This document shows, in pieces, positions 43,391 through 56,400 of a DNA stretch of 64,000 nucleotides. Numbering within the stretch: position 1 is the first letter of the stretch; each line of letters opens with the position of its first letter. This stretch comes from Globodera rostochiensis (Eukaryota > Nematoda > Chromadorea > Rhabditida > Heteroderidae): NCBI GenBank assembly GCA_018350325.1, contig JAEVLN010000001.1, positions 981,501 to 1,045,500 on the forward strand. Reading direction: 5' to 3'. The notes under the pieces are model-generated. The model worked only from the letters and a program-made list of their open reading frames with translations. It searched no databases and was not told the DNA's origin. The position numbers and the translations under genes are program-made.

Positions 43391-43439
43391 TACATTTCGC
43401 CGGAACTTTGAAATAGCATAATTAATTTTTAGCGTCAAA

Positions 43440-46293
43440 ATGGAGAATGTTCATGACCAGTTGAACACCTATCAGCCCAAACTTGCCTCCTATTTGCAAG
43501 CATTGACTGATGATGATAGGGCCACTTTCATTACGCATCTTCAAAAATTCGACTTTTCCTATCTGAATTCGGCATTCAATCGCGCGTTGGAGCCAAAATT
43601 GCCTTGCGCGGAGGACATTCAGCCAATTCCGGCACAACAAAAGGTCGACAGAGCACAGCTAAGCGAAGGGGAGACGGAGCGTTTGACAAAAATCGGTAAC
43701 CGATTTTTAATGCATTTTTGGGTAAAAATTTTTTTTTTCAAATAAAAATTTGTTTCAAACTTCAATAAAAAGCTGTTTCTAGGGGATATTCGAGGTCGTA
43801 GAATCCGAATCCGACCTTTGTTTCGTCCAATCCGACCTCCGTTTTGACCATTGCGAAGCCCGTAGCCGAATTTTTGAACTTTGACTTTTCGAATTTGGGA
43901 CCAGTGGTCAAAACGGAGGGTTGTTGGATTCGGAATTCGCGACCCCGAATACTCCTAGAAAAGCTTTTTATCGAACTGAGAAACAATTTTTTATTTAAAA
44001 AAATAGGGGGTACAAATTGGAGTATTTTTGCAATTTTTGCGCCGTTTTAGGTCTGAAGGCGGTTGCCGAGGGACGTGTTGCCGCTGTTGTGTTGGCCGGG
44101 GGTCAGGCCAGTCGGCTGGGCTCTGCCCATCCCAAGGGCGTGCTTCGGCTGGGCACCGGCCTTGGCCAGAACAGCTCGGCCGACTCGCTTTTGTTCATCC
44201 AGGCAAGGGGAAGCTAATCCAACCAATTTTTTTTTAGCATACTTTTTTAAGTAAAATATAGAAAATTATTTCTTCGAATTTTAGTTTCCCGCCTAAGAAA
44301 TTTGGGTAATACTAAAGCTGCCCCCCTCCCTCACAGTTTTCAAAATAGATTTGGATTCTACGCTTCCGAGTACCTCGAAAATTTAAAAAAAAAATTTTTG
44401 AAAAATGAGAGGGGGGGGGGGAGGGGTTCAGGTTTAGTATTACCGAAATTTGTTCTGATACTCAAAGTTGCTTCATTTAGGCAGCCCAAATCGCCCGTCT
44501 TCAGCGAATGGCCCGCGAACGTTTCCCAACGGAGGCCAATGAAAGCGGTGGGCACATTACTTGGCTGGTGATGACCAGTGGGACGACGGATCGCGAGACT
44601 CGGGACCATTTGGCCGCTGTGTTCAACAAGACGGGCCTCAGCCCGGCTCAGGTTTCGCACTTTACAAATTCGAAAAAAAAATAAAATTCAAAAAAAAAAA
44701 TTTTTTTGGACATATGTCCGGGATGAATTGAGTAAAGTTTGGGCCGTTCTCAACAAAAAAAAATTTTTGTCTCTATTTTAGTTGCTGGTGTTTACACAGA
44801 ATGAGATTCCGGCATTCGACTTCAATGGGCATGCATTTTTGAAGGATCAGACTCAACTGGTCACTGCTCCAGGTTTTTTTTTTGATTCATACATTGTAGT
44901 CAGAAAAAAATTTGAGGGGGGGGGGGGTGTAAAAAAATTAGATTCTTAAGGGGTGAAATTTCTGTGTACTACCCGAGGCCAGGGCCGTGTCCTATTCTTG
45001 GATTTTGTTGTTTGTGGGCGAAAACTTTTTTTTTTTGTGAATTTTTTAATATGTACAAGTTTTTTTTGTTGTCAAAAAGTGTAATAAAAAAGGGGGTTTT
45101 CCTATTGTTTTTTTTAACAAAAAAACATTAGGGGGGGGGGCATTGTCCCCAATGTTCAACCCCATGGTTAAGGTCCTGGCATATTCATACACCAACTTTC
45201 AAAGAAAACATTATTATTTACATAAAAATGTTAAAAAGTTTTTTGTTCTTTTTTTGAGCGTTGATTTGACATGACATTAACTGTTTCTCCCCCCCCCCCA
45301 TTTTACAGATGGAAACGGGGGGTTTTACGACGCCATTTGTCCGCTCCTTCCGGAATTGGAGAAGCGCGGTGTGCAACATTTACACATTTACTGCGTGGAC
45401 AACATTCTGTGCCGTGTTGCGGACCCGTTGATGATCGGCTGTGCCATTGATCGTGGAGCGGACTGTACTCTGAAGGTTTTTTGTTTTTAAAAATATTTAA
45501 AAAAAAATTCCGAAATTTGTTTCTTTAACGCTGAGAATGTATAGTTGTTCTACGAGAACAATACGAATCTCCCATCCCCAGGTCATCGAGAAGCGCGACC
45601 CGGCCGAGCTGGTTGGCCATGTTTGTCTGGTGCAGGGACTCGTCCGGGTGCTCGAATACTCGGAGATTACGCGCGAGTTGGCCGACCGTCGCTGTCCGAA
45701 CGACCCGTCCAAACTGTTTCTGAACGCGGGCAGCATCGCCAATCACGTTGTCACGCTCGCCTTCTTGCGCGAGGCGTGTGCCAAAGCGGACGCCGTCCTG
45801 CCGTACCATGTGGCACGGAAACGCATTCCATTCTGGGACCCGAACCTCAAGACGGCTGTGCAGCCGTCGGAGCCGAACGGCATCAAGTTGGAGCGGTTCA
45901 TATTTGACGCGTTCACGCTTTCAAAGTGAGCGTTTAGCATCAAATTTTAATATTAATTCTTTTCCTTTTTTTGCGCGATTATCACTTTTGACCGACCCCG
46001 GGAGGGTGTTAATTTAATGTTTTTGTTAAGAATTTGGTTCCGTTATAGCTTCATTCTTCATTTTTTTGGTCAATTTGAAGATTTGGAGGCTTATCAAAAC
46101 TTGAAATTAATCATGTTTTTTTTTGCTGTTCAGGACTGGTTTGCTGTGGCAGGTGCCCGCCGTGGAAGAGTTCAGCCCGTTGAAGAACCCCGAGTCGGCC
46201 GGTGTTGACTGTTTGTCTACGTGTGTGCACGCTTTGAAGGAGCCGCATGCCCAGTGGATTCGCGAGGCATGCATTTCCAAACTTCCAATTTGA
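43440..46293 (+). CDS. uap-1: UDP-N-acetylglucosamine pyrophosphorylase
   Basis: Exons 43440-43695, 44051-44202, 44481-44651, 44782-44872, 45309-45475, 45582-45925 and 46134-46293, all in phase, give 446 residues. The enzyme joins UTP and GlcNAc-1-phosphate to make UDP-GlcNAc, the donor for chitin (nematode eggshell) and N-glycans; it acts in the cytosol. Motifs are the nucleotide loop VLAGGQASRLGSAHPKGVLR (family LAGGQGTRLG..PKG, with conservative changes), TWLVMTSGTT, APDGNGGFYDAI, HIYCVDNILCRVADP, ADCTLKVIEKRDPAELVGHV, FLNAGSIANH, KLERFIFDAF and EEFSPLKNPES. The second intron begins with GC (CAG/GCAAGG at 44203). The C-terminus is shorter than usual (family about 480-520 residues) and the last exon end is a plain stop in an otherwise weak context. 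A TTTTTAG acceptor lies 8 bp before the ATG, suggesting a trans-splice or 5'-UTR acceptor. Confidence 0.92.
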
Positions 46294-47167
46294 CATTTCC
46301 CCCCCCCCCCCCCACTTTTTATGCTTGTTCGCCAAATCAATTTGTATGTTGTGTGCTTTTTTGACATTTCCAAAACTTCCAATTTGACACATATCGATTG
46401 CTCAATATTCTTTCATATTCACTTAGATTGTTTTTTTTGTGCTCATTTCCTTTCCTTATAAACAAAATAAATTTGCAGACAATACGCATTTATACATACA
46501 TAAACAAACATTCGCAGTTTTGTCGCTTTATTTTGCAACATTCTTTTTTGTTGTTGTTTTTTCTTCCCTTTTTTTTGTTGTTGAAGTGGTCCCGATTTTT
46601 TTTGTGGGTTGGTTCCAATATTTCGCGCGATTCAAGTTTATTGAAAATTTTTCAGAAGCAATCATTATAAAATTTTGATTGGCCTCAAAAAAACAAATAC
46701 TGTGACTTAATATATGCAACAATAAAAAACTGGGTTAAAAACTTTGACATACGTTGGTGAGTATTACTCTATAATTTAGCAGGAAAATTTAGTTTTTAGT
46801 AGTCTCGCTTACGGTCTGAATTCCCCCCCCCCCCCGCGCCCGAATTCCCCCACAGCCAAAACTTCCCGAATCCGCTTAACGTCTTGAGCTAGCCTAAGCT
46901 TGGTCTAAGCTAGGCTTAGGCCTAAGCCTAACGAATCCCAATCCAGGGTGGCTTAGGCCTAAGTTAGGCTTAATATTAGCTTCAGTACGGGATTGAATCA
47001 GCCATCGAATCGGTTCCAAATTTTTTTGCGGGAAAACGCTGGACGGGAGAGATATGTGTGTAGGAAATTTTTGTTTTTGAAGGTGCTAATTTGAAGAACT
47101 GATCATTTTTTTTGAAGAACTGATCATTTTTTGTTTAGAATTTAATTTTACATTTGAACACTTTTCA
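46294..47167. other. Intergenic stretch with TTAGGC-rich repeat
   Basis: Mostly T-rich DNA. Positions 46805-47005 hold a dispersed repeat (CCCGAATTCCCCCACAGCC.., then AGGCTTAGGCCTAAGCCTAA, then GTACGGGATTGAATCAGCCA) that recurs at 57640-57845 within a complete element. No exon is seen before 47168. Confidence 0.6.
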
Positions 47168-49808
47168 ATGGCGGATTTTTGGACCGAGAGTATTGTTGCT
47201 GATCTGATCGCTGAACTGGAGAAGGATAAACAGCATGCACGGCTCGACTGGTTGGCAGCAAATTCGCCGTTGGTCAACCGGTTCCAGGAGGACATTGCCC
47301 GGCTGTCCGAGGTGGGCAACTGCGAAATGTGGTGATCTACGGATTTGAACGGGTTGAACATGTGCTCTGTGTGCACTTTAATTCGGCATTTTTAAGCATT
47401 TGATGGACCAAATTGCTCCCGACGATTCTTTAAAAAAAAGAAATTTTGAATCAATTTGGGGTCACACAATTTCAGGAGACGACCAACAGCAGCAGCAGCA
47501 ACCGGCGTTCAGACGTGTACAAATACAACCGAAGCGACGAATTGGACAGACTCTTTGAGAAGGACCGCGACTCGAAGGCGATGAGGGAGTTAAATGTGAT
47601 TTCCTTCGGCATTGGGGGCAGTTGCCCGCTTCGAAAAATTTTTTTTTTGAAAAAAACTCCCCGGGGGGTTTTGTTTTGCAAAATAATTTTGGTTTAATCA
47701 ATTATCGTTTAAATTTTGAAAAAATTTCCCGACCTTTTACGGCTCTGGTCTCGTGTAGAACACAAAAATTGGACTCCAAATATTGATTTGGGAGAAAATT
47801 TTCTTCTAGAAAAATGTAATAAAATCCAAAATTACACCCCTAATTGTATAAAATCCAACTTTTTTTTCGAAAATTCCTTAACAAAAATGCAAAACACCCC
47901 TAAGAATCGACTTCTTTTTTTTTTGGTTTGCTCCCCCCCCCCCCCCCCCGAAAAAAATTTAAAATTTTTTGGGTTGGCCGGGCCTGCCGGTATGTATCGT
48001 ATTATCATTTTCATATTTTAATTCAAAGGTTCGACACTTTTTGATCAATCGCGTTCTTGACGAATTCCGGCCCAATATTCGTCGACTTTCCGCCTTGACC
48101 ATTGAACGAACAATCGCCACTTTTTGTGTGGTGCGTTTTATCGATTTTTTAAGGGATTGACAAATAGTCGGTGACATTTTGTCACAGCGGCGACAAACAA
48201 TAGACATTTTTAAAGAAAAAATCTCATGAAAAATTATTTTCTGGGCGTAAGTTCGAGAGTCTCGAGCTGTTTAAAGATGGTTTTTTGTTTACAGAATCAA
48301 CGGAAAGAAGTTGAACAGCACACGTTGGACGTGTACGACTTCCTGATGGACTGTGTGGAGCATCAACCGCCGCTCACTGCCGAGCATCGCTGGTTTTGGA
48401 TGTGCGTCGTCACTTCCATGCACGCTGATCACAACGATGATGGCCAAGTTCGGGACAATGTGCGCACATTTGGGGACAAATGCTGCACCTTTTTCAAGTC
48501 TGCGCTTTGTCGCGAACGGAATACGCCGCCCATTCTTTTGCTTTTACACACTCAAAACGATCAATCAATTCTAATCGATACTGATTAGGAGGGCACGGAC
48601 CGATCAAGAGTCTCGATCGGGCCTGGCTCTAATACTCTGACTGCCTGGTGATGATCCCCATTTCTTTTGTGCAGGAACGACATCCGTTCCCATGAGTACA
48701 AATTGTTCCTGTTGACATTGTTGGAGTACGATTATGCCGCCACTGTTGCCCGCCAACGGCACCGGATTGAGTCGAGTGGCTGCGGCAGCGGCGATGCCAA
48801 AAGCAAAGCGCCCCGGGCGACTGTCGTCCTCTCCACCACGTCATCAACATCATCGACGGCGTCGTCGTCTTCGTCCTCTGCTGCTGCTGCTGCTGCTGCT
48901 CAGAAGCGCAATTTGCCGTTGAACAGCATGGCGGACCTGGACACGTTCCCGCTCGTGTATTTGATGATGTGCCGGGTCCATAACGATTCCGCCAACTTCT
49001 CCGAGCAGGCCAACAACAAACTGTACGCGCTGATTTTGGACGTATTGCTGAGCTTCAACCCCAGAAACCCCAAGGTCGACAAAATTATCAGAAATTTTTC
49101 TAAAAAGATTTTTCAAATTTTGTGCCCCTTATTTTTCAGCAACACATTCGCGTTTCGAGACTGTACGCTCGACTGGTCGGCCTACTGCTCGATGTTCTTC
49201 TGTTTGTGGAGTTGGGCGCTGATCCATACCATCAGATCACCAAACCGGGCCAAATCACTGACAAACTGAGCGTTTTGTTGCGCAAAGTTCGCAAACAAAA
49301 TGACGGTAAAAAAACTACTGTCCGAGTGATCCTGCCTCCGGGCTCAGCTCAAACAGACCCCGGGACCGGGTCAAGAAATCCGGCTTTTTTCTAACACGCG
49401 TGGACTCGACCCCCGGGGGGGGGGGGGTATTTTCTGAAAATTTTGCGTAGAAAAATGTAAATTTTGTTAATTTTTTCTTGAATCCATTTTTTGAAGAAGC
49501 ATATTTTGACCTTTTATGACTAAAATTCTTTAATTAAAAAGGCAATAAAATTTTTTTTGGATTTCTCGGAGTTTTTTAGCAAATTTTTTTAAGTGTGAAG
49601 AATGTACTTTGCCTCATATGCACTTTTATTTATTATATTTTTTATGCATTTTTATTTATATATGCATTTTATTTATTTATTTTTCTATTTTTTAGACATG
49701 GAATGGTCAATTTTTGTGGATTTGGCGGACGTCCCGTGGATCAAAGAATTCGCTCCGATAACTGAGTCGCCGAAAAAGCACAAACACGCGAAGGGTTCCA
49801 AGTCATAA
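47168..49808 (+). CDS. Unrecognised seven-exon gene
   Basis: Exons 47168-47311, 47476-47595, 48029-48130, 48295-48497, 48675-49074, 49140-49305 and 49696-49808 join in phase and give about 415 residues, ending KKHKHAKGSKS then TAA. The sequence is predicted mainly alpha-helical (NRVLDEFRPNIRRLSALTIE, SHEYKLFLLTLLEYDYAATV, LYARLVGLLLDVLLFVELGA), with a Ser/Ala homopolymer-rich insert in exon 5 (about residues 185-215) and a basic C-terminus. I do not recognise a family; an armadillo/HEAT-like helical protein is only a guess. The exon 4 end (48497) was chosen because it alone keeps phase with exon 5. A copy of exon 2 with a different upstream part lies at 41085-41596, so a paralogue probably exists or existed. 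Confidence 0.72.
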
Positions 49809-51205
49809 TTTTATTATTGCTTAAATTTTGTTTGTTTTTTCTTTTTTAATTTTGAAATGCAAAATTTGCGATTTTAAATTGAAAGAATTTGCATTTGATC
49901 GTTCATCAAAATGAGAAGTCTCTGTATCCTCCCCATGGTCATGAAATAAGAAAAACACTCTTTGGGGGCGTGTGCTGCTCCCCCTCGAAGAATTGTCAAA
50001 ACAAATGCCTCCAATTAATATAAAGCTGTGCCCCCGGGGGGGGGGGGGGGTAAACGTTCCCCCCGGGCGATTTCATAATAAATTAATTGGTTTCAACGCG
50101 CACAATTTCATGCCCCCTAAACTTTTCACACTCCGTTAACCGTCGCCGCCGTCTAAATTTTGTGTGTTATTTACGGCATCAGAGTCCGTCGCATTATTCC
50201 AATTGTTGTTCACATGGAAACAAAAGTAAAATGTGCCCCCCCCCCGTCTGGCCTGGCCTCTGGCCAAGTTGGATGAACCAACGAACGAATGGGCCCGGGG
50301 GGGGGGGCTCAAAGTATGAAAATGGCACAACTAATTTCGCGCATGCCATTCATATTCATTCATTCGGGCTCAAAGTATGAAAATGGCACAACTAATTTCG
50401 CGCATGCCATTCATATTCATTTCATTTAGTCGAGTCGATACGCGCATTTGGCATTCGCTTACGTGTCCCATTCTTTCATCAATTTGCTTTTCGTTTCGGT
50501 GGCTTGGTGGGGCCCCGTGCCGTTGTTCCACAATTTGCATCTGTTCGTTCACAAATCAGCAAGGCTTTTCCCGAAATTCCCTCTCAAATTGTTTGCCAAA
50601 GATCGAGTCCCCAGCAGTTAGAGGAGACCGGGATGAATGCTTTGTGTATGGACAAGAGGGCTTCAATATATTCGCCAAAAACAAAAACTTCCCCCGCCCC
50701 CCAAAAAACGATCACAAAAAGTTTTATATATTGATCATTTAATTTTTGCTTACTCTCAGCTTCTTCTTCTTCTTAGTGAGGATTTTCAAAGAGTTTGTGG
50801 CACGACAATTGGAGGGGGGGGGGGGGGGGGGTCGAATATTACAATCATTCGTACGAACGAGCGGTGTGATCAGACCAAAAATTTCCCGAGACTTTTCTCG
50901 AGACCGAGACTCTCAGACAACCTTTTGGTATGGATTACGGATCATGCCGATCTTCGGAATACCATGGACCGGGCCTCCGGGGTTTAAAGGGAACGAACCC
51001 GTGGATTTGATTTTGATCATTTTAACTGATCAGAGAGCATCCTTCAGTCTTGTTTTTGCGTTTGGATCATTTTAGAAGAGTATTTTAGATTTGTTCGAAT
51101 TTTTGAGCCTTCAAATTTTGAAACCCGGAAATTGTTCGAGTTCCCTGTCGGATCCGGCACTGACAAGCCTGCCATCATCTGTCGGGCGGCCAGCTTCAAA
51201 AAAGA
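49809..51205. other. Intergenic region with a 58-bp direct duplication
   Basis: 50309-50425 contains two tandem copies of GGGCTCAAAGTATGAAAATG ..CGCGCATGCCATTCATATTC. G runs occur at 50035-50050 and 50812-50832. A GAGAC-type element remnant lies at about 50885-50925. Short open frames near 50500-50740 have no splice support. Confidence 0.5.
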
Positions 51206-53314
51206 ATGCAAAATTCGCCATCCTCCACCATCACCGCCGCCGCCGCCGCCGCCGCCAACCCGTCCCTAACCTCCCTATACACCTACTCGCCATCGCCCCA
51301 GGCGTCGCCGGTGGCCAAAACTTTTGCCGAAGGCAATGGCGGCGAGTGTCGCGCGCTGGCCAAGCACAGTTCGGCTGCCTATGAGCGAATTCGAACGGTT
51401 GGGAAAGGTGAAAAAATCCATAAGTTATCGATTTTCGAGTTTGGGATATCGATTGGGTTCGGGTTGGGCGAATCAATAAAAGTTCGGCACATTCTTCAGG
51501 GTCATTCGGCATTGCGGTGCTTTATCGACGCAAGGAGGACGATTCGTTTGTCATCCTCAAGGAGATCAATCTGCACGAGCTGTCACCGTCAGAGAGGAAT
51601 GTCAGTGAAGATGATCGAATGACCTTTTGTCGGGACCTGACCAGTCTTGATCCAGCAATTTCTGATCAGTCTTTAGAGGATTGACCGGACCAGTCTTGAT
51701 ACATCAATCTCTGATCAGTTTTTTAACCAGTCTAGATCCTGCATCTCTGATCAATCTTGGTCTCTGACAAATCTTTGTCAACCATCTCTGTCTGATCAGT
51801 CCTTGATCAGTAAAAACGTTTTTGATCAGTTTATTCCCTGGCACCCTGCACAGATGTCGTTGAACGAGGTGGCGTTGCTGTCTCGGCTTGACCACCCGCA
51901 CATCATCCACTACTTCGACTCGTTCGAGGAGGACGGCACACTGATGATTGAAATGGAATATGCGGACGGTGGCACACTCGCCCAACTTCTGTCCCATCAA
52001 GGGGATCAGCTGCTGCAGGAGGGTCAAATCATCGACATCTTCGAGCAGATCACCAGCGCAGTCTCCTACCTTCACGACAACAACATTTTGCACAGGCAAA
52101 TTTTGGCACATTTTTAATGATTTTTTTCTAATTTATTTAAATACAAATTTTCAATTTAATTTTTGAAGAGATTTGAAGACGGCAAACATTTTTTTGACCA
52201 ACGAACGAATGGTAAAAGTTGGCGATTTTGGCATCAGCAAACGGATGAGCACGGCAACAAATATTCGCGGCGGTGCACAGACAATGCTTGGCACGCCGTA
52301 CTATTTGTCTCCAGAAATGGTCCGTCCGTTTGCCATTTTTTGGGCCGAAATTTTTTTTGAAAATTTAAAAAAATAACAAATTTTTTTGTGGAAGGCATAT
52401 GAGGAGAGGTTGGAGGTGATAGGGAGGGGGTTGGCGGTTCCTGAAAATCGGAAACCGGACCCAAAATGTCCGGGATTTGGTTCCATCCCTGGTTGGGATG
52501 TTCGAGAGTCTTGCTTCTTGGTCCGAAATCCGGGTTCGAGAGTCTCGGATCTCGATTATCAATTTTCTTGGGTCTCGAGTCTCGTAGTCAAGTCTCGGTG
52601 GCAAGTCTCGAGTCTCGAATTTCACTAAATTTTAAGCCTCGAACGTCCCGAACAGGGTGTACGTAGAGTTTTTGAAAATTTCTCGGTTTAGAATTTTTTT
52701 CTCAACAATTTAGCCGGGCTCATTTTTTAATTATTTTTTTGTTTTGAATTTTTAATTTTGTTAAGTGCGAAGGGCGGCCGTACAACGCCAAGGCGGACAT
52801 GTGGGCGATGGGCTGTTGTCTGTACGAAATGTGCGCGTTGCGAAAGCCGTTTGATGCCGACAATTTGCCCACTTTAATTCACAAAATAATTAATGTCAGT
52901 GTCAGCACAAAAAACAAAAAAGAAAAAATAAATCACAAAAAACCCCTCCGGCGTTTGGGAGTTGGAATTAGAGACCGGACGATCGAATCGAGATTTTCGG
53001 TACTTTTCGATCGAGAGTTTTCCGACGATCAAAATTGATCAAAAAAATTTTACCGAGATTTTCGATCAAAATCTTGATCGAAGAAATTTTGGCTCGACCG
53101 AGACTTTACGAGAATCTCGATCAAAATTTTGATCGGTCCTCAAGTCCGGGATCAAGTTGAAATTGTCCCCAAATTATTTGGTTTCGTTTTCGTTGTTCAG
53201 AGCGAATACGAACCGCTGAAGAGCCCCTACTCACCAGACATTCGGCTAATGGTGCGCGAACTGTTCCGCACCGACCCGGAACAGAGGCCGAGCGCGGCTG
53301 ACCTGCTTGAACAG
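51206..53314 (+). CDS. nekl-1: NEK9-type protein kinase: N-terminal kinase domain
   Basis: First part of one gene (exons 51206-51407, 51500-51600, 51854-52095, 52169-52319, 52766-52894, 53201-53314, all in phase). After an Ala/Ser-rich N-terminus come the Gly loop VGKGSFGIAVLYRRK, the catalytic Lys in FVILKEINL, EVALLSRLDHPHIIHYFDSF, the catalytic loop HRDLKTANIFL, GDFGISKRM, GTPYYLSPEM, YNAKADMWAMGCCLYEMCAL and RTDPEQRPSA. All catalytic residues are present, so it should be an active Ser/Thr kinase. NEK9-class kinases act in mitotic spindle and centrosome control; nematode NEKL kinases act in moulting and endocytosis. The third intron starts with GC (CACAG/GCAAAT at 52096). Orthology to nekl-1 is inferred from the kinase plus RCC1 layout. 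Confidence 0.92.
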
Positions 53315-53424
53315 GTGGAGGAATATTTTTATTTTGCCCAAATTGGCATTTCGTAAAAAAGCGAGTCAACTCAGCGCTGGACGTTTCGGCGCCGTGCCAA
53401 CTCCAAATTAATGCCATTTTTTAG

Positions 53425-56400
53425 ATTCGTCGTAAGAATCCGTTGCTGAACAGCACACGGAGAGTGAAGAATGAGGCGACCAAAGCGTTCAACAAATCAG
53501 GCCAGAACACCAAAAACAATTGCTACTCGGCCCTCTACCGGTTTGACTGCGAAAATTTGACACTGTTGGCCATGTCCGAACTGCCCGACCGGGTCCAGAT
53601 CAAACAGGTGGGGGAGGGGGGATTTAGACATTTCTCTGACATTGGCATAATGCCAAATTTTAAAATATTCAAAATTGTTGTGCCAAGATTGCTCTGAGTG
53701 TCAGCCACCAAATGGTGCTGACCGTTGACGAGCGCGTGTACAGTTGGGGCGACAATGACCATGGCCAATTGGGCCACGGCGACCGTCGCGTGCGCAACGG
53801 GCCAACGCTGATCGAAGCGCTGCGGGGGAAAGGCGTGTCCAGAGTGGCAGCCGGTGGGTGGAAAGCCCCAGCGGCGATGTAATCGGATGCCCATAAAATG
53901 GTCCGGCATACGGAGCCGGAATTTCGGCTCCCATAAAGATCCGGAAACCGGATTACTCCAAAAAGTGTCCGGAAACGGAAACCGGAATTGCTCCCCAAAA
54001 AATGTCCGGAACCGAAAACCGGAATTGCTCTCCAAAAAATGTCCGGAACCGGAAACCGGAATTGCTTAAAAAAGTGTCCAGAAATCCGGAAACCGAAATT
54101 CCAGCTCCCATGAAAACCGGAATTGCTCCCCAAAAAATGTCCGGAATCCGGCATGCCGGCCCTAAAAATGCCGGGATCCGGTTTGGTGGACATATTTAAA
54201 TGATTTAAATTGAAAGAAATGATTGATCGAGTTTGCGACTAAAAATTGAAGCATTTAAAATTAATTGTATTAAACATTTAAAAAAACAAATTGCCCCAGG
54301 CAAACATTTCTCTTTGTTCTGTGCCGGGCGTGGCATAGCGATGGCCGCCGGCCAACGCCAATTTGTGGGCAGCGGCGCACAGGCGGACGCGGATTTGTTG
54401 AGGCCAAAGATTATCGAAACGCTGCTCAAGTGGGCGAAAGGGGGCGGGGAATTAAGTGGAAAACGCAAAATGACCCCCGAAGGGAAGACATTGTCGACGT
54501 GTGCTGTGGCGAAGAGCATGCCGTCGTGCTGACGGTGAGTTGGTTGGAGTTAAGGTTGGTCCCCGACCCCTCGGGGCGAGTAAGTCGGGGTGTTTGCAGT
54601 CGGGGACCGGAGAGGTCGGGGTTGGCCATGCGGGGCGGGGTTTTGCCTAGTCGGGGACCGGGGAAGTCTCGGGGACCGGGGAGGGCGGGGGCCAACTCTG
54701 GTTAGAGAACACAATTTGAATTTGGCAACAAAATGTTGTTTAGGAAAGTGGCGGTGTGTTTGTGTGGGGCGTGGGAGAGAATGGGCGACTTGGCACCGGA
54801 CACACAAAATTTGGTGCCAAACCAATTTTTAAACATTTTTTTCTTTAAATAACTAATAACATTTTGAATTAATTTGTAAAGCAATTAATTTAAATAAAAT
54901 TGGATTGAATTATTGTTTACTGTTTTAATCAGACATTTTTTATTTACAATTGGGTCTCGATAAGTCAAAAATAACAATTTGTTTTATTCTAAATTTAACG
55001 TTTGATTTTATAAAATTAATTGTTAAAATAATTATTATTAATCAATAATTATTAATTTTAATTTTTTTAAGTGTCCGTTCCGACCCGAATTCAAATTCCC
55101 ACACGGCAATTGATCAACTGTGTCGTGTAAGAAGTGTACAAAAATGGCATTATTATTATTATTTTTTTTTTTTGTTAGCTGTGGCCCCAACGCAACAATG
55201 CTTATAACCAACACCGGCACAGTGTTGGCCATGGGGTCGAATGAGCACAACAAATTGAATGTGAGAGAGGCCACAAAAATTTGGGCGGCACGGCATTTTA
55301 ACGAATTATGTGACTAGGGATGGGATTTTAATACATTTAAAAAATGCCAAAATAGCAAACTAAAAACAGTAAAAATTCCGAAACAGGCACTAAAAGGTCC
55401 AAAATAGGCACTAAAAACAGTTAAAAAAATGCCGAAACAGGCACTAAAAGGTTCAAAAGTGCCATAATAGGAGGCATTTATAGGAACTAAAAAGTCGCTC
55501 TAAATCGAAATGGATTTAAATGCTATTTTTGAAATTTTAAGGCTTTTTTTCAGCTCAACCAACGGCCGGGCTTCTTCGCTAATGCCAAAAAGAATTGCGC
55601 CGACGGGGTTTAAAATGTGTCGCATAAAATGCTTTAATTACATTTCAGCAAAAGGTCGGCGTTATGGACAACGTTTTGAGCCCGACGGCTGTCAAACCCT
55701 TCCCGTCGCGCGTGGTCAACGCATCGCTGGGCATTTGGCACAGCGGCGGTTAGTTCACAAAATGCCACAAAAAATGCCAAAACATTTACATTTCAAATCA
55801 TTGCCATGATGCCCGCAAAACACAAAATGCCACACAAAAAAATGCCAAAACATTTACATTTCAATCATTGCCATGATGCCCGAAAAACACAAAATGCCAC
55901 AAAAAATGCCAAAACATTTACATTTCAAATCATTGCCATGATGCCCGCAAAACACAAAATGCCACACAAAAAAATGCCAAAACATTTACATTTCAATCAT
56001 TGCCATGATGCCCGAAAAACACAAAATGCCACAAAAAATGCCAAAACATTTACATTTCAAATCATTGCCATGATGCCCGCAAAACACAAAATGCCACACA
56101 AAAAAATGCCAAAACATTTACATTTCAATCATTGCCATGATGCCCGAAAAACACAAAATGCCACACAAAAAATGCCAAAACATTTACATTTCAAATCATT
56201 GCCATGATGCCCGAAAAACACAAAATGCCACACAAAAAATGCCAAAACATTTACATTTCAAATCATTGCCATGATGCCCGAAAAACACAAAATGCCACAC
56301 AAAAAATGCCAAAACATTTACATTTCAAATCATTGCCATGATGCCCGCAAAACACAAAATGCCACACAAAAAATGCCAAAACATTCTTATTTAAAATTGT

